From NCBI GenBank assembly GCA_050948665.1, contig JBMNEH010000001.1, positions 1,860,001 to 1,924,000 on the forward strand: 64,000 bases of DNA, written 5' to 3'. Positions within the stretch are counted from its first letter, which is position 1. Each line of letters starts with the position of its first letter. The notes under the pieces are model-generated. The model did not search any database and had not been told where the DNA came from. It was given only the letters and a program-made list of their open reading frames with translations. Shown one piece after another: positions 1 through 7,814 of this stretch. The position numbers were made by a program, and so were the translations under genes. Source of the DNA: JBMNEH01 sp050948665. GTDB lineage: Bacteria > Bacillota > Clostridia > Christensenellales > UMGS416.

Positions 1-553
1 TGCGGAAGCACGTGAAACAATTGAACTGGCGTACCGGGTCGGCTGCCCTTATATCCGCGTTTTCGGAGATAAGATCCTTCCCGGGGAAACCGTGGAACAA
101 GCAACGGCCCGTGTAGGTCAGGAGTTGGCGCGCATGGGCGAAATGACACGAGGCAGTCGGGTAAAGGTATTGCTGGAGACCCATGGTGATTTTTCCAGCG
201 GCGCCCGGTGCAGAATGATCATGGAAGCTGCCGCCTCAGAAAGTGTTGGACTGCTTTGGGACACCCACCACCCCTACAAATTCTCCGGGGAATCCATGGA
301 GGATACTTGGGGACTAATCTCCCCCTGGGTATACCACACCCACTTTAAGGATTCTCGGGGCCCCTGGAAAGCACACCGGCTCTGCAACATGGGACAGGGG
401 GATCTGCCCCTTCCCTCTCTCCTCCGGGTTCTACGGGAGGGCGGATACATCGGTTGGTACTCCTATGAACATGAGAAACGCTGGCATCCCGATCTGTCCG
501 AACCAGAAACCGCTTTCCCTGAATTTCTTGCTTATATGCGTACCCACGAATAA
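1..553 (+). CDS. Sugar phosphate isomerase/epimerase (TIM barrel), 5' end outside window
   Basis: The frame is open from base 2 to the stop at 551-553, so the N-terminal part lies outside the window and about 183 residues remain. What is left looks like the C-terminal half of a xylose-isomerase-like (AP endonuclease 2) TIM barrel. The expected metal ligands appear in order: Glu in LLETHGD, Asp-x-His-His in LWDTHHP, His-x-His in YHTHFKD and Glu in SYEHEKRW. Family members isomerise or epimerise sugars or sugar acids (known for the family); the substrate cannot be told from this fragment. It is followed 52 bp later by a GNAT-like gene and then a beta-helix gene on the same strand, so a role in carbohydrate metabolism is a reasonable inference. 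Confidence 0.8.
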   Translation, partial: AEARETIELAYRVGCPYIRVFGDKILPGETVEQATARVGQELARMGEMTRGSRVKVLLETHGDFSSGARCRMIMEAAASESVGLLWDTHHPYKFSGESMEDTWGLISPWVYHTHFKDSRGPWKAHRLCNMGQGDLPLPSLLRVLREGGYIGWYSYEHEKRWHPDLSEPETAFPEFLAYMRTHE

Positions 554-605
554 TTTTTAAATTTCCATATGGATTCATATAATTTATAAAGGTAGAGGTG
601 CGACT

Positions 606-1733
606 ATGGTAACAATTATTCCTGTAACAAACAAAAGGCAACTGGGTCTTTTTGTGGACCTTCCGGACAAACTCTTCCATGACGACCCTACTTTCGTTCC
701 CCTCCTTCGGGATTCCGAGATTGAGGTGCTGGACAAAGCCAGAAACCCCGCAAGAGCGTTTTGTGAATGGGAGATGTATCTGGCTTATAAGAACGGCAAG
801 CCCGTTGGTCGGGTCTGCGCCCTGCTTAACAAGGCCTATAATGAAAAGTGGAACCAAAACCGGGTGCGTTTCTGCCGACTTGACTTTATTGACGATGCCG
901 AGGTAGCCGACGCCCTGATGGAAAAGGTGAGCGACTTCGCCAGAGCCAAAGGCGCTGCAGAGCTTCAGGGGCCTATTGGCTTCTGCGATTTTGACCCGGA
1001 AGGAATGCAGGTTGAGGGTTTTCAGGAACGCAATCTCATGATTACCCTTTTTACCCCGCCCTATTACCCCCAGCATATGGACAGAATGGGCTTTAAAAAA
1101 GATGTGGATTGGGTGGAATATCAGCTTCCCGTACCCAAGGAAGGGATCCCCCGGGTAAAAAAAGTATCCGACTATGTATTGAAGCGTTCAGGTCTTCATG
1201 TTATGGAATTCAAAAAACCCAAGGACGTCATTAGAAGCGGCGCCGCCAAGGAAATACTCGATTTGGTAGATGTTGCATATGCTCCTCTGTACGGCACTGT
1301 ACCCATCACCGAAGAAATGAAGCAAATGTACATCAATCAGTATTTCTCCATGCTGAATCTGGACTACCTGGTTGTGCTGGCAGATGAAAACAACCATGTA
1401 AAAGCCTTCGGTCTGGCAGTTCCCGGACTGGAAAGGGCATTAAAGAAAACTCGGGGAAAAATATTCCCCTTCGGCTGGATCCTGCTGCTCCCTGAGATGA
1501 AAAGAAGTAAACATCTTGATTTGCTTTTGGTGGCAGTCACTCCGGAACTTCAGGGCAGGGGGTTGAACTCCGTATTGCTGGCGCTAGTGAACGAGCGCGC
1601 AATTAAAAACGGGATCGAATATGCCGAAACCGGGCCTAACCTTGAAACGAACTTAAAAGTACAGGAACAGTGGAAAATGGTGGAAGGCGCTCGCCAGCAC
1701 AAGCGTCGCCGCTGTTATGTAAGGAGCGTATAA
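606..1733 (+). CDS. GNAT-like acyltransferase family protein
   Basis: A 375-residue protein, longer than a single GNAT domain. The C-terminal third carries the acetyl-CoA loop pattern of GNAT enzymes (VAVTPELQGRGLNSVLLALV, about residues 300-320), followed by the helix that normally packs under it. The N-terminal part (FxDLPxxLFxDDPTFVPLLR) matches a conserved long family usually annotated only as N-acetyltransferase. The start at 606 follows AGAGGTG with normal spacing. The stop codon shares one base with the ATG of the next gene (TAATG at 1731-1735), so the two are probably translationally coupled. The substrate is unknown; the neighbouring beta-helix gene hints at a sugar or cell-envelope connection, which is inference. 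Confidence 0.7.
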   Translation: MVTIIPVTNKRQLGLFVDLPDKLFHDDPTFVPLLRDSEIEVLDKARNPARAFCEWEMYLAYKNGKPVGRVCALLNKAYNEKWNQNRVRFCRLDFIDDAEVADALMEKVSDFARAKGAAELQGPIGFCDFDPEGMQVEGFQERNLMITLFTPPYYPQHMDRMGFKKDVDWVEYQLPVPKEGIPRVKKVSDYVLKRSGLHVMEFKKPKDVIRSGAAKEILDLVDVAYAPLYGTVPITEEMKQMYINQYFSMLNLDYLVVLADENNHVKAFGLAVPGLERALKKTRGKIFPFGWILLLPEMKRSKHLDLLLVAVTPELQGRGLNSVLLALVNERAIKNGIEYAETGPNLETNLKVQEQWKMVEGARQHKRRRCYVRSV

Positions 1734-3181
1734 TGGCTTGTTATTATGTGGATTCCTATCTGGGCAATGATAATTTCTCAGGCACTTCTCCGGAGGCTCC
1801 CTGGTATTCTCTGAACAAAGCAAACAGTGTCATGCTGCAGCCAGGTGACTCTCTGCTTTTCCGCAGAGGCGGGGTTTGGGTCGGAAAGCTTTCTCCAAAG
1901 GGTTCCGGAACGGAAGGCGCCCCCATTACGCTTGGTGCTTACAGTGAAGGAGCTAAGCCCTGCATTTGCGGTGGGGGCCGCAGCGGTATGGAGGAGGGAA
2001 TGGCCGTTCTGCTTTATAACCAGGACTATTGGGTAATTGAGGATCTGGACATCTCCAATGACGCCCCGGATGAAGCTGACCGTTGGGGCATGGTGGTGCG
2101 CTGGAACGATTATGGCGTCGGCGGCCACGTCCATATCCGGCGCTGTGATATCCACGATATTGCCGGGCGGGCGAGAGATAGGCGCTTTAAGGGAGACGGG
2201 CTGCTGATCGTTGCCACCGGTTGCACCATCCCGACAGGATATGACTACATATTGGTGGAGGACTGTACATTTATCAATATCCGCCGCACTGCCTTAACTG
2301 TATGGAGCCAATGGACGGAACGGGGACGGGTCTATTTCCGGGGAGGCAGAGAGTATAGCTACCACACCTCGGTAGGCCCATGGTTCGGAAATACCAACGT
2401 TGTAATACGCAATAACTTTATCAAAGATATCGCCGGAGACGGTATCCTGGTGACCACGACAAAGGGATGCATTGTGGAACACAATGTGGCAGAAAACTGC
2501 AACAACTACAACGGTGCGCATTTTAATGATCCAAATGTAGCCATCTGGCCGCAAAACAGCGACGATTTTCTGATGCAGTACAACGAGGCTTTCGGCACCG
2601 GCTCCACTGCCGACGGCCAAGGCTATGACATTGACTTTGAGTGCTATAGGCCCATCGTTCAGTATAACTACAGTCATGATAACGAAGGCGGTTTTATTCT
2701 TGTAATGGATGAGGTGTATGACGCGGTCATACGCTACAACATCTCCGAAAACGACCACTGCGCCCTGTTTGATGTCCGGAGTCCTTTCAATATGCAGGTG
2801 TATAACAATACCTTCTACATGGGCTGTAAGGAAATTATCCGTCCGGGACGTTCTTCAAAGAACGGCCTCTTTGCCAATAACATTTTCTACAGCCCCGTCG
2901 GATGCGCGCCGAGCGAATGGGGAGATTACACTTGGCAAAATAACTGTTATTTCCAGGTCATTCCCAACGAAGGGCAGCAGCAGCCGCTGCTTGCCGATCC
3001 TCAGTTTATACGCGGAGGGCAAGCCGGACGGGGCAAGGAAGGTCTCCCGGGCTATGTGCTGAAACCGGATTCGCCCTGTATCGGTGCGGGAATATCCGTT
3101 GAAAATCATTGCGAACAGGATATATTCGGCAGGCCGATTCCGAAAAAACCCTCCATCGGCGCGGCAGAACCCCATGGCTAA
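1733..3181 (+). CDS. Right-handed parallel beta-helix protein, apparently cytoplasmic
   Basis: 482 residues from the ATG at 1733, which overlaps the previous stop and has AAGGAG at 1721-1726. The protein opens with the pattern typical of beta-helix polysaccharide lyases and hydrolases (YYVDSYLGNDNFSGTSP, then a PGDSLLFRRGGVW segment). The body is a series of short strands with repeated xVIRNNFI, YNEAF, VQYNYSHDN and VIRYNISEND turns, i.e. parallel beta-helix coils. The C-terminus ends in a PDSPCIGAG ... IGAAE motif common in this group. There is no signal peptide, which is unusual for a carbohydrate-active beta-helix. The exact activity cannot be read. An 8-bp overlap with the next gene suggests co-expression. 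Confidence 0.75.
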   Translation: MACYYVDSYLGNDNFSGTSPEAPWYSLNKANSVMLQPGDSLLFRRGGVWVGKLSPKGSGTEGAPITLGAYSEGAKPCICGGGRSGMEEGMAVLLYNQDYWVIEDLDISNDAPDEADRWGMVVRWNDYGVGGHVHIRRCDIHDIAGRARDRRFKGDGLLIVATGCTIPTGYDYILVEDCTFINIRRTALTVWSQWTERGRVYFRGGREYSYHTSVGPWFGNTNVVIRNNFIKDIAGDGILVTTTKGCIVEHNVAENCNNYNGAHFNDPNVAIWPQNSDDFLMQYNEAFGTGSTADGQGYDIDFECYRPIVQYNYSHDNEGGFILVMDEVYDAVIRYNISENDHCALFDVRSPFNMQVYNNTFYMGCKEIIRPGRSSKNGLFANNIFYSPVGCAPSEWGDYTWQNNCYFQVIPNEGQQQPLLADPQFIRGGQAGRGKEGLPGYVLKPDSPCIGAGISVENHCEQDIFGRPIPKKPSIGAAEPHG

Positions 3182-3689
3182 GCCCCTTCTGATCATCGGC
3201 GGACAGCCGGTTTTCCTTCCGGAATTCCGGCTGTTTTATGATGCGGTACGGAGTAATGTGGCCGGAGAATTCTACAGAAACTACGGTACGCAACCTGACA
3301 GAGAGTTTTGGCACAAGGTATTCCCGGAAGGTACGCCGCTGGCTGTTGCTGAAAAAAGGGCACTGTCTGCGCTTCGTGAATGGCATGCCACACTTGAACT
3401 GTTTCGGCAGGAAGGACTAATCCTGACCACAGGGTGGCCTGCCTTCCTTGCCAGACTGTCTGCCGAGAACACCCGCAGAACCAGGCTGTTGGCGGAGAGC
3501 CTGCCGGTATACGGTCCCAAGCAACTGACGAGGGCTATGTACCTTTCCTATGAAAGAGATCTCCTCTGGGCGAAAATACGGCGGAAATACCCGGAAGGCG
3601 TCCTTGTACAACGGAGGAACATCCTCGCTCGGGAATTGATGATATGCATTTTATCATCTCCCGGAGAAGCGGCTGAACCGTTTATTTGA
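3174..3689 (+). CDS. Small SurA-N-like (PPIase-less chaperone domain) protein
   Basis: 171 residues starting at the ATG at 3174, overlapping the beta-helix gene by 8 bp. The N-terminal segment (residues 5-80) has the layout of the SurA/PrsA N-terminal helical domain: a short 'xIGGQPVFLPEFRLFYD' start, then YGTQPDREFWHKVF and an 'AVAEKRALSALREWHATLELFRQEGLI' helix. That domain normally precedes a parvulin PPIase domain and binds unfolded secretory clients (known). Here there is no PPIase domain, no signal peptide and no lipobox. I assign the fold resemblance by eye only. A specific partner role for the beta-helix protein encoded just upstream is possible but unproven. Confidence 0.5.
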   Translation: MAKPLLIIGGQPVFLPEFRLFYDAVRSNVAGEFYRNYGTQPDREFWHKVFPEGTPLAVAEKRALSALREWHATLELFRQEGLILTTGWPAFLARLSAENTRRTRLLAESLPVYGPKQLTRAMYLSYERDLLWAKIRRKYPEGVLVQRRNILARELMICILSSPGEAAEPFI

Positions 3690-3700
3690 GCATAAAAAAG

Positions 3701-3726
3701 CCCGGGGTCTTTCGACTCCGGGTTTT
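3701..3726 (+). terminator. Rho-independent terminator between convergent genes
   Basis: Stem CCCGGGGT / ACTCCGGG (one G-U pair) with a short loop, followed by TTTT. A run of six A before the stem gives a U-tract on the other strand, so it can also serve the leftward NYN gene that ends at 3732. Confidence 0.8.
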
Positions 3727-3731
3727 CTGTA

Positions 3732-5309
3732 TTACTGTTTATTTGTTTCTGTTCCTTCGGGGAGTTTATTCTCTGTCTTTGAAGCTGCTTTGGCATTTGA
3801 ACGATGCGAACGTTTGGCAGGCTTTTTTGCCGGCTCGACTGCTTCCCCGGTTGCCTCCTCCGCCTTTGGCTCGCTCTTTTTAACGGCAGTTTTTCTCCCG
3901 GCGCTCTGTGCAGGCTTTTCCGCTGGTTTGACAACAGGTTTCTCCACAGCCTCAGCTGTGGTCTTCCCCGCGGCTTTTGCTGCGGGTTTCTCTGCAGGCT
4001 TCTCTGCGGATTTCTCAGTTGTATTTGCCGCAGGCTTTTCCGCTGGTTTGACAACTGGTTTCTCCACAGCCTCAGCTGTGGTCTTCCCCGCGGCTTTTGC
4101 TGCGGGTTTCGCAGCGGTCTTCTTGGTGGTTCGCCGAGGCTTTGCCTTGGCCGCAGGTTTTGCTTCCTCTTCGGCAGGTTTCCCGGCATACGAATCTTCC
4201 GCCTTCACTGCAAGGTTCTCTTCTTTCTTTTCTTGGGCAATGCGGATATAATATGCCATCCCGCCGCCACCGGGATTTCGCATTTCGATCTCCAGAGAAG
4301 GAGAGTTTTTCAACAGGGTGATCAACCGGTTATAATTGAATTGCTTGACGTCAAAACCAGGAAGTTTCTTATGAATATCGCTGTCCACGCGGGTAAGAGT
4401 AGTCCATCCGTCCTTGTCATGTGTCTCGTTAATAATATCTACAACAACCTGCAGTAACTCATCCATGGTTTCCACTGTTTTTCCGGCAGATTTTCCGGGA
4501 GCGGAAGTTGGGGATTCCGCCTTTCTTTGTCTGGAGGGGGCGGTTTTCGCTGCCGGTTCGGATACAGCCTTGGAGGCTTCCAGCAGTTCCTGGGCAGAGG
4601 GTGCGCGGAAGGCGGTACGGACGGGGGCAGGGGCATCGGAGGTATTCTTTCCTGTACTCAAAGACTGTACCAGCATGGGCCGAAAATTCGCCGGAAGTTT
4701 GATCTTCTCCCGTACAGGCGCCGGGCCGGGAGCGGATTCAACCGTTGTTGACGCATCGGAATAAACGGCAGAATCCGGCTCACGGCGCCTTCGGGAGGCA
4801 TGATTCCAGATACCAACTCGGGGAGTACGGGAAGAGGCTGCTGATGCCCGGGTCACGGTGGGCATGGGCGCTGCAGGGACTTCATCGGTATAGACGAACT
4901 CATCGCAAGCGGTCACGAAAGAGCGGTGACTCTTCCTCTCCCCAATCCCGGCTACAAACATACCCGCCTGCCGGAGCCGAATTACGAGGGGTGTAAAATC
5001 CGCATCGCTTGTAACAATACAAAAACCCTGCACTTTCCCGCTGGAAGCAATTTCCAGGGCATCAAGCAACAAGGCAAAATCGGATGAGTTTTTCCCGGGG
5101 GTATAGTTAAACTGTTGTGCCGGTGTTATAGCATGACGCAAAATCACATTTTTCCAGTTAATATTGTGTTGGTTTGTCCAGTCAGCGTAGATACGCTTCA
5201 CAATGGGTTGCCCCATTTCTTCCACAGCGCTCATGATGGTATCAATGGTACTGCGGGATACATTCTCGCCGTCAATCAGAACGGCAAGCTTTCTTTGGTT
5301 TTCAATCAT
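3732..5309 (-). CDS. NYN-domain RNase-like protein with OST-HTH/LOTUS domain and Lys/Ala/Pro-rich tail
   Basis: 525 residues from the ATG at 5309 (GGAG eight bases upstream; an upstream in-frame start would lie inside the terminator hairpin). Residues 6-146 form an NYN (LabA/DUF88-like, PIN-fold) domain with acidic residues in the expected places: D13 in VLIDGEN, D77 in SSDFALLLDA, D102 and D104 in VTSDADF. Residues about 290-360 form an OST-HTH/LOTUS domain, an RNA-binding winged helix. Residues 361-525 are a low-complexity Lys/Ala/Pro/Glu tail with an internal duplication. The family is expected to cut or bind RNA in the cytoplasm; the target is unknown. The gene follows a probable structured RNA (5321-5562) whose terminator hairpin sits just before its ribosome binding site, so attenuation is possible. 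Confidence 0.85.
   Translation of the reverse strand: MIENQRKLAVLIDGENVSRSTIDTIMSAVEEMGQPIVKRIYADWTNQHNINWKNVILRHAITPAQQFNYTPGKNSSDFALLLDALEIASSGKVQGFCIVTSDADFTPLVIRLRQAGMFVAGIGERKSHRSFVTACDEFVYTDEVPAAPMPTVTRASAASSRTPRVGIWNHASRRRREPDSAVYSDASTTVESAPGPAPVREKIKLPANFRPMLVQSLSTGKNTSDAPAPVRTAFRAPSAQELLEASKAVSEPAAKTAPSRQRKAESPTSAPGKSAGKTVETMDELLQVVVDIINETHDKDGWTTLTRVDSDIHKKLPGFDVKQFNYNRLITLLKNSPSLEIEMRNPGGGGMAYYIRIAQEKKEENLAVKAEDSYAGKPAEEEAKPAAKAKPRRTTKKTAAKPAAKAAGKTTAEAVEKPVVKPAEKPAANTTEKSAEKPAEKPAAKAAGKTTAEAVEKPVVKPAEKPAQSAGRKTAVKKSEPKAEEATGEAVEPAKKPAKRSHRSNAKAASKTENKLPEGTETNKQ
3911..4110 (-). repeat. 80-bp tandem-type direct repeat inside the NYN gene tail
   Basis: Bases 3911-3990 and 4031-4110 are identical except at one position (3946 vs 4066), an offset of exactly 120 bp or 40 codons. 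Both copies encode the same block (KAAGKTTAEAVEKPVVKPAE plus flanks) in the C-terminal tail. Near-identity at the DNA level points to a recent duplication and a tail that can change length. Confidence 0.9.
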
Positions 5310-5320
5310 AAAAATCTCCG

Positions 5321-5349
5321 TAAACAAAATAGTGTTACGGTGTAACACT
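5321..5349 (-). terminator. Intrinsic terminator at the 3' end of the candidate RNA
   Basis: Perfect 8-bp stem AGTGTTAC/GTAACACT with a 3-nt loop, then ATTTTGTTT reading leftward. It lies immediately before the GGAG of the NYN gene, so complete termination would silence that gene; it may act as an attenuator. Confidence 0.65.
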
Positions 5350-5562
5350 TTCGCAGGTGTTTCCTGCAGTTCGACAGCGCCGCGTCTGTTCTGTTATCGG
5401 ACCCGCTCCGCCCACACCCCCGCTCTGGAGAGAGGCAGAGAGTCCCGCCCGGCCGGTGAACCATCCGCCGGTACTGTAAAAACGACCATACAGGACGACC
5501 TTGGCGACTTGCTCCCTGTACTTATCCGCTTCCCCTAAGCCCAAGTCCGGCCATGAGCCGTC
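5321..5562 (-). ncRNA. Candidate structured RNA (leader or stand-alone sRNA), about 240 nt
   Basis: Not assigned to any family I recognise. It has a promoter of its own (5569-5597) with the predicted 5' end near 5562. Long-range pairings can be drawn: P1 5557-5562 with 5373-5378 (exactly at the predicted 5' end), P2 5537-5549 with 5398-5408 (11 pairs, 2-nt bulge). Inside lie hairpins 5489-5494/5515-5520, 5449-5453/5467-5471 and 5423-5427/5436-5440. A further hairpin 5353-5357/5363-5367 and a terminator hairpin 5331-5349 followed by ATTTTGTTT close the 3' end. It could be a free small RNA or a cis-acting leader of the NYN gene. I looked for and did not find RNase P, tmRNA, SRP, 6S, T-box or common riboswitch signatures. 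Confidence 0.55.
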
Positions 5563-5568
5563 TTTTTT

Positions 5569-5597
5569 ATTATACACTCCTCGCCCTGTCTCGTCAA
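5569..5597 (-). promoter_or_regulatory. Sigma-A promoter of the candidate RNA / NYN gene
   Basis: Leftward -35 TTGACG (5592-5597), 17-bp spacer, -10 TATAAT (5569-5574). It lies downstream of the his terminator, so it starts a new transcription unit. Confidence 0.8.
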
Positions 5598-5673
5598 GCG
5601 GGCGGGCAGCCCGGCACCGCGATATCAGGACAATCTCCAAAGAATATTGGTTCCAGCAAAAACGGGATAGCTG

Positions 5674-5695
5674 TAAAAAGCGGTGAATCGCCGCT
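5674..5695 (-). terminator. Terminator of the histidine operon
   Basis: Leftward hairpin AGCGG/CCGCT with a 7-nt loop followed by TTTTT, about 10 bases after the hisIE stop codon. Confidence 0.65.
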
Positions 5696-5704
5696 ATTTT
5701 CTTC

Positions 5705-6340
5705 TTATTCCGCTTTTCGGGTTTCCTGCTTTTCCTTGCGGTCAATCACATGGCGGGATGCTAGTTCCCGTGTCACTCTGGGCAGCGGAATGCCCATTTC
5801 CACCATAAGCACCATAACATGATAAGCCAGGTCGGCAATCTCATACACGGTTTCATCCCTGTCTCCTCCCTTGCCCGCGATAAGAACTTCGGCGGATTCT
5901 TCCCCAACTTTTTTCAGGATTTTATCCAATCCTTTATCAAAGAGATAATTGGTGTAGCTCCCCTCCTTGGGATGAGCTTTCCTCTCCTCCAGCAATGCAA
6001 AAAGACCCTGCCAGGTAAAAGGGGGCGGAGCGTCGTTCAACGGATTGAAGAAGCAACTCTCTGTCCCTGTGTGACAGGCGGGACCGTCCTTGTCCACCTG
6101 TATCAATAAAGCATCCCCGTCACAGTCAGCGGTAATGGTGCGTATATGCTGTCGGTTTCCAGAGGTTTCACCTTTCCGCCAAAGAGCCTGCCTATCGCGG
6201 GAGTAAAAGCAGGTCATGCCCTCCGCCAATGAAATCGCCAGGCTTTCCCTGTTCATATAAGCCAGCATCAGCACCTCCCGGCTTTCGGCATCCTGAATAA
6301 TTGCAGGAATCAACCCTGCCGAGTCCCATTTCAGCTCCAT
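5705..6340 (-). CDS. hisI: Bifunctional phosphoribosyl-AMP cyclohydrolase / phosphoribosyl-ATP pyrophosphatase
   Basis: 211 residues, a HisI-HisE fusion (hisIE). Residues 1-110 are the cyclohydrolase: MLAYMNRESL, the TCFYSRDRQALWRKGETSGN core, the DCDGDALLIQV metal site and the HTGTESCF cysteine region. The remainder is the HisE MazG-like helical domain (SYTNYLFDKGLDKILKKVGEESAEVLIA). It performs steps 2 and 3 of histidine synthesis: hydrolysis of PR-ATP to PR-AMP and ring opening. It is the last gene of the his operon; its start overlaps the hisF stop by about 10 bp. Confidence 0.95.
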   Translation of the reverse strand: MELKWDSAGLIPAIIQDAESREVLMLAYMNRESLAISLAEGMTCFYSRDRQALWRKGETSGNRQHIRTITADCDGDALLIQVDKDGPACHTGTESCFFNPLNDAPPPFTWQGLFALLEERKAHPKEGSYTNYLFDKGLDKILKKVGEESAEVLIAGKGGDRDETVYEIADLAYHVMVLMVEMGIPLPRVTRELASRHVIDRKEKQETRKAE

Positions 6341-7107
6341 ATTGCCCCCTCTGCCTGACGTACGGGAATGCCCGCTGTCGCCAAGACCTTTTTTAATTCG
6401 GGAATTTTTACCTGTTCGTAGTGGAAAATGGTCGCCGCTAGTCCGGCGTCGATTCCCGGGTGGCGGAACAACTCTATAAAGTCCTCCGTGCAGCCGGCGC
6501 CGCCGCTAGCCACAATGGGCAGCTTCACTCGGGCGGCGATACAGTCCAGCATATCCAAATCAAATCCCCTCATGACACCGTCGGTATCCATGGAATTGAC
6601 CACCAGCTCACCCGCGCCCCGGTCGGCTCCTTCGGCGGCCCATTCAACAGCGTCTTTCCCGGTATCCTGCCTGCCGCCCTTGGAGAATACTCGGAATGTC
6701 CCCCCCACCCTTTTTACATCTATACTCAATACCACGCATTGGCTGCCGAATTTTCTGGCAGCCCGGTCTATCAGTCCGGGATCGTCAATTGCCCCGGAAT
6801 TAACGCTGATCTTATCCGCACCGGCTTCCAGTACCCTGCTGAAATCGGCCGTATCCCGAATACCCCCACCTACGGTCAGAGGGATAAACACCTGACCGGC
6901 CACCCGGCGAAGAGCATCGATAAACAGCTTTCGCCCCTGTGTGCTGGCGGTGATATCATAAAACACCAGCTCATCCGCGCCGGCTTCATTATACAACGCC
7001 GCCATCTCCGCCGGATCCGCCACGTCCCGGAGATCCCGGAATCGAACTCCTTTCACCACCCGTCCGTTTTTTACATCCAAGCAGGGAATAATACGCTTTG
7101 TAATCAT
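6331..7107 (-). CDS. hisF: Imidazole glycerol phosphate synthase, cyclase subunit
   Basis: 258 residues, normal length. The start (ITKRIIPCLDVKNGRVVKGVRF) carries the catalytic Asp in CLDV, and the second catalytic Asp is in VNSMDTDG. Phosphate-binding loops TVGGGI and ASGGAG mark the half-barrel repeats. It uses ammonia from HisH to convert PRFAR into IGP and AICAR. It overlaps hisA by 4 bp (ATGA) and hisI by about 10 bp, indicating translational coupling. Confidence 0.97.
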   Translation of the reverse strand: MITKRIIPCLDVKNGRVVKGVRFRDLRDVADPAEMAALYNEAGADELVFYDITASTQGRKLFIDALRRVAGQVFIPLTVGGGIRDTADFSRVLEAGADKISVNSGAIDDPGLIDRAARKFGSQCVVLSIDVKRVGGTFRVFSKGGRQDTGKDAVEWAAEGADRGAGELVVNSMDTDGVMRGFDLDMLDCIAARVKLPIVASGGAGCTEDFIELFRHPGIDAGLAATIFHYEQVKIPELKKVLATAGIPVRQAEGAIWS

Positions 7108-7814
7108 ATTTCCTCCATTTTCGCCAAAATATCCATGGATACCCGCGCCTCATAGAGCGCTTTGCCGACAATGACCCCGGTGCAGCCGATGTCTGCCAGC
7201 GCTCTTATGTCCGCATAACCGGACACACCGCCGGAGGCCACAATTTCCAGCCCGTCTAATTCCGTCAGCCGGCGGTATACGGAAAGGTTTGGTCCGGCCA
7301 GCCCGCCGTCCCGGGCAATATCAGTATAGATGACCCGTTTGCAGCCCATCTCCCGGAGCCTGATGCAGAAATCCAATGCGTCTGAACCCGTATCCTCCAG
7401 CCAGCCACGTAGGGCCACCCTTCCGTCCCTAGCGTCCACACCTACTGCCAACTGACCTCCCCAATGCGCAAGCCATTGGGGAAGCCCGGGATTCTGCCAG
7501 GCAGCTGTCCCCAATATGACCCGGGCAGCACCCGCTTCCAGCACGGCTTCTATGGAAGCCTCTTCTCGTATGCCGCCGCCTACCTCTACCTCCATCGGAA
7601 GTCGGCACAGCGCGCGGATCTCCCGCAGATGGACCGGCCTGCCCTGCCGGGCGCCATTCAAATCCACCACATGAAGCCGTCTTGCCCCGGCAGCAAGGAA
7701 GGACTCCGCCGCCGCCTCGGGGCTGTCAAAATACACCTTGACCCGGTCATATTCTCCCCGGGTCAGCCGTACGGCTTTGCCATCCAGTATATCTACCGCA
7801 GGATAAATTAACAT
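7104..7814 (-). CDS. hisA: ProFAR isomerase (HisA)
   Basis: 236 residues from the ATG at 7814, which gives the canonical MLIYPAVDILDGKAVRL start with the catalytic Asp in AVDI. The phosphate loops EVGGGI and ASGGV and the second catalytic Asp in YTDIARDGG are present. The enzyme catalyses the Amadori rearrangement of ProFAR to PRFAR. The start lies 7 bp inside the end of hisH, and the 3' end overlaps hisF by 4 bp. Confidence 0.96.
   Translation of the reverse strand: MLIYPAVDILDGKAVRLTRGEYDRVKVYFDSPEAAAESFLAAGARRLHVVDLNGARQGRPVHLREIRALCRLPMEVEVGGGIREEASIEAVLEAGAARVILGTAAWQNPGLPQWLAHWGGQLAVGVDARDGRVALRGWLEDTGSDALDFCIRLREMGCKRVIYTDIARDGGLAGPNLSVYRRLTELDGLEIVASGGVSGYADIRALADIGCTGVIVGKALYEARVSMDILAKMEEI

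Noticed and set aside
3790..4457. Two rightward open frames rich in Phe, Ala, Leu and Gly opposite the NYN gene tail
   Set aside because: They mirror the repetitive Lys/Ala/Pro codons of the real gene and have no ribosome binding sites.
5335..5745. Leftward open frame of about 136 codons over the candidate RNA
   Set aside because: No ribosome binding site, low-complexity basic content, it runs through the his terminator, the promoter and the terminator hairpin, and resembles no protein I know. The RNA explanation fits the same bases better.
6460..7155. Rightward open frame of about 230 codons opposite hisF
   Set aside because: Antisense shadow of a well-recognised gene, without ribosome binding site or family features.
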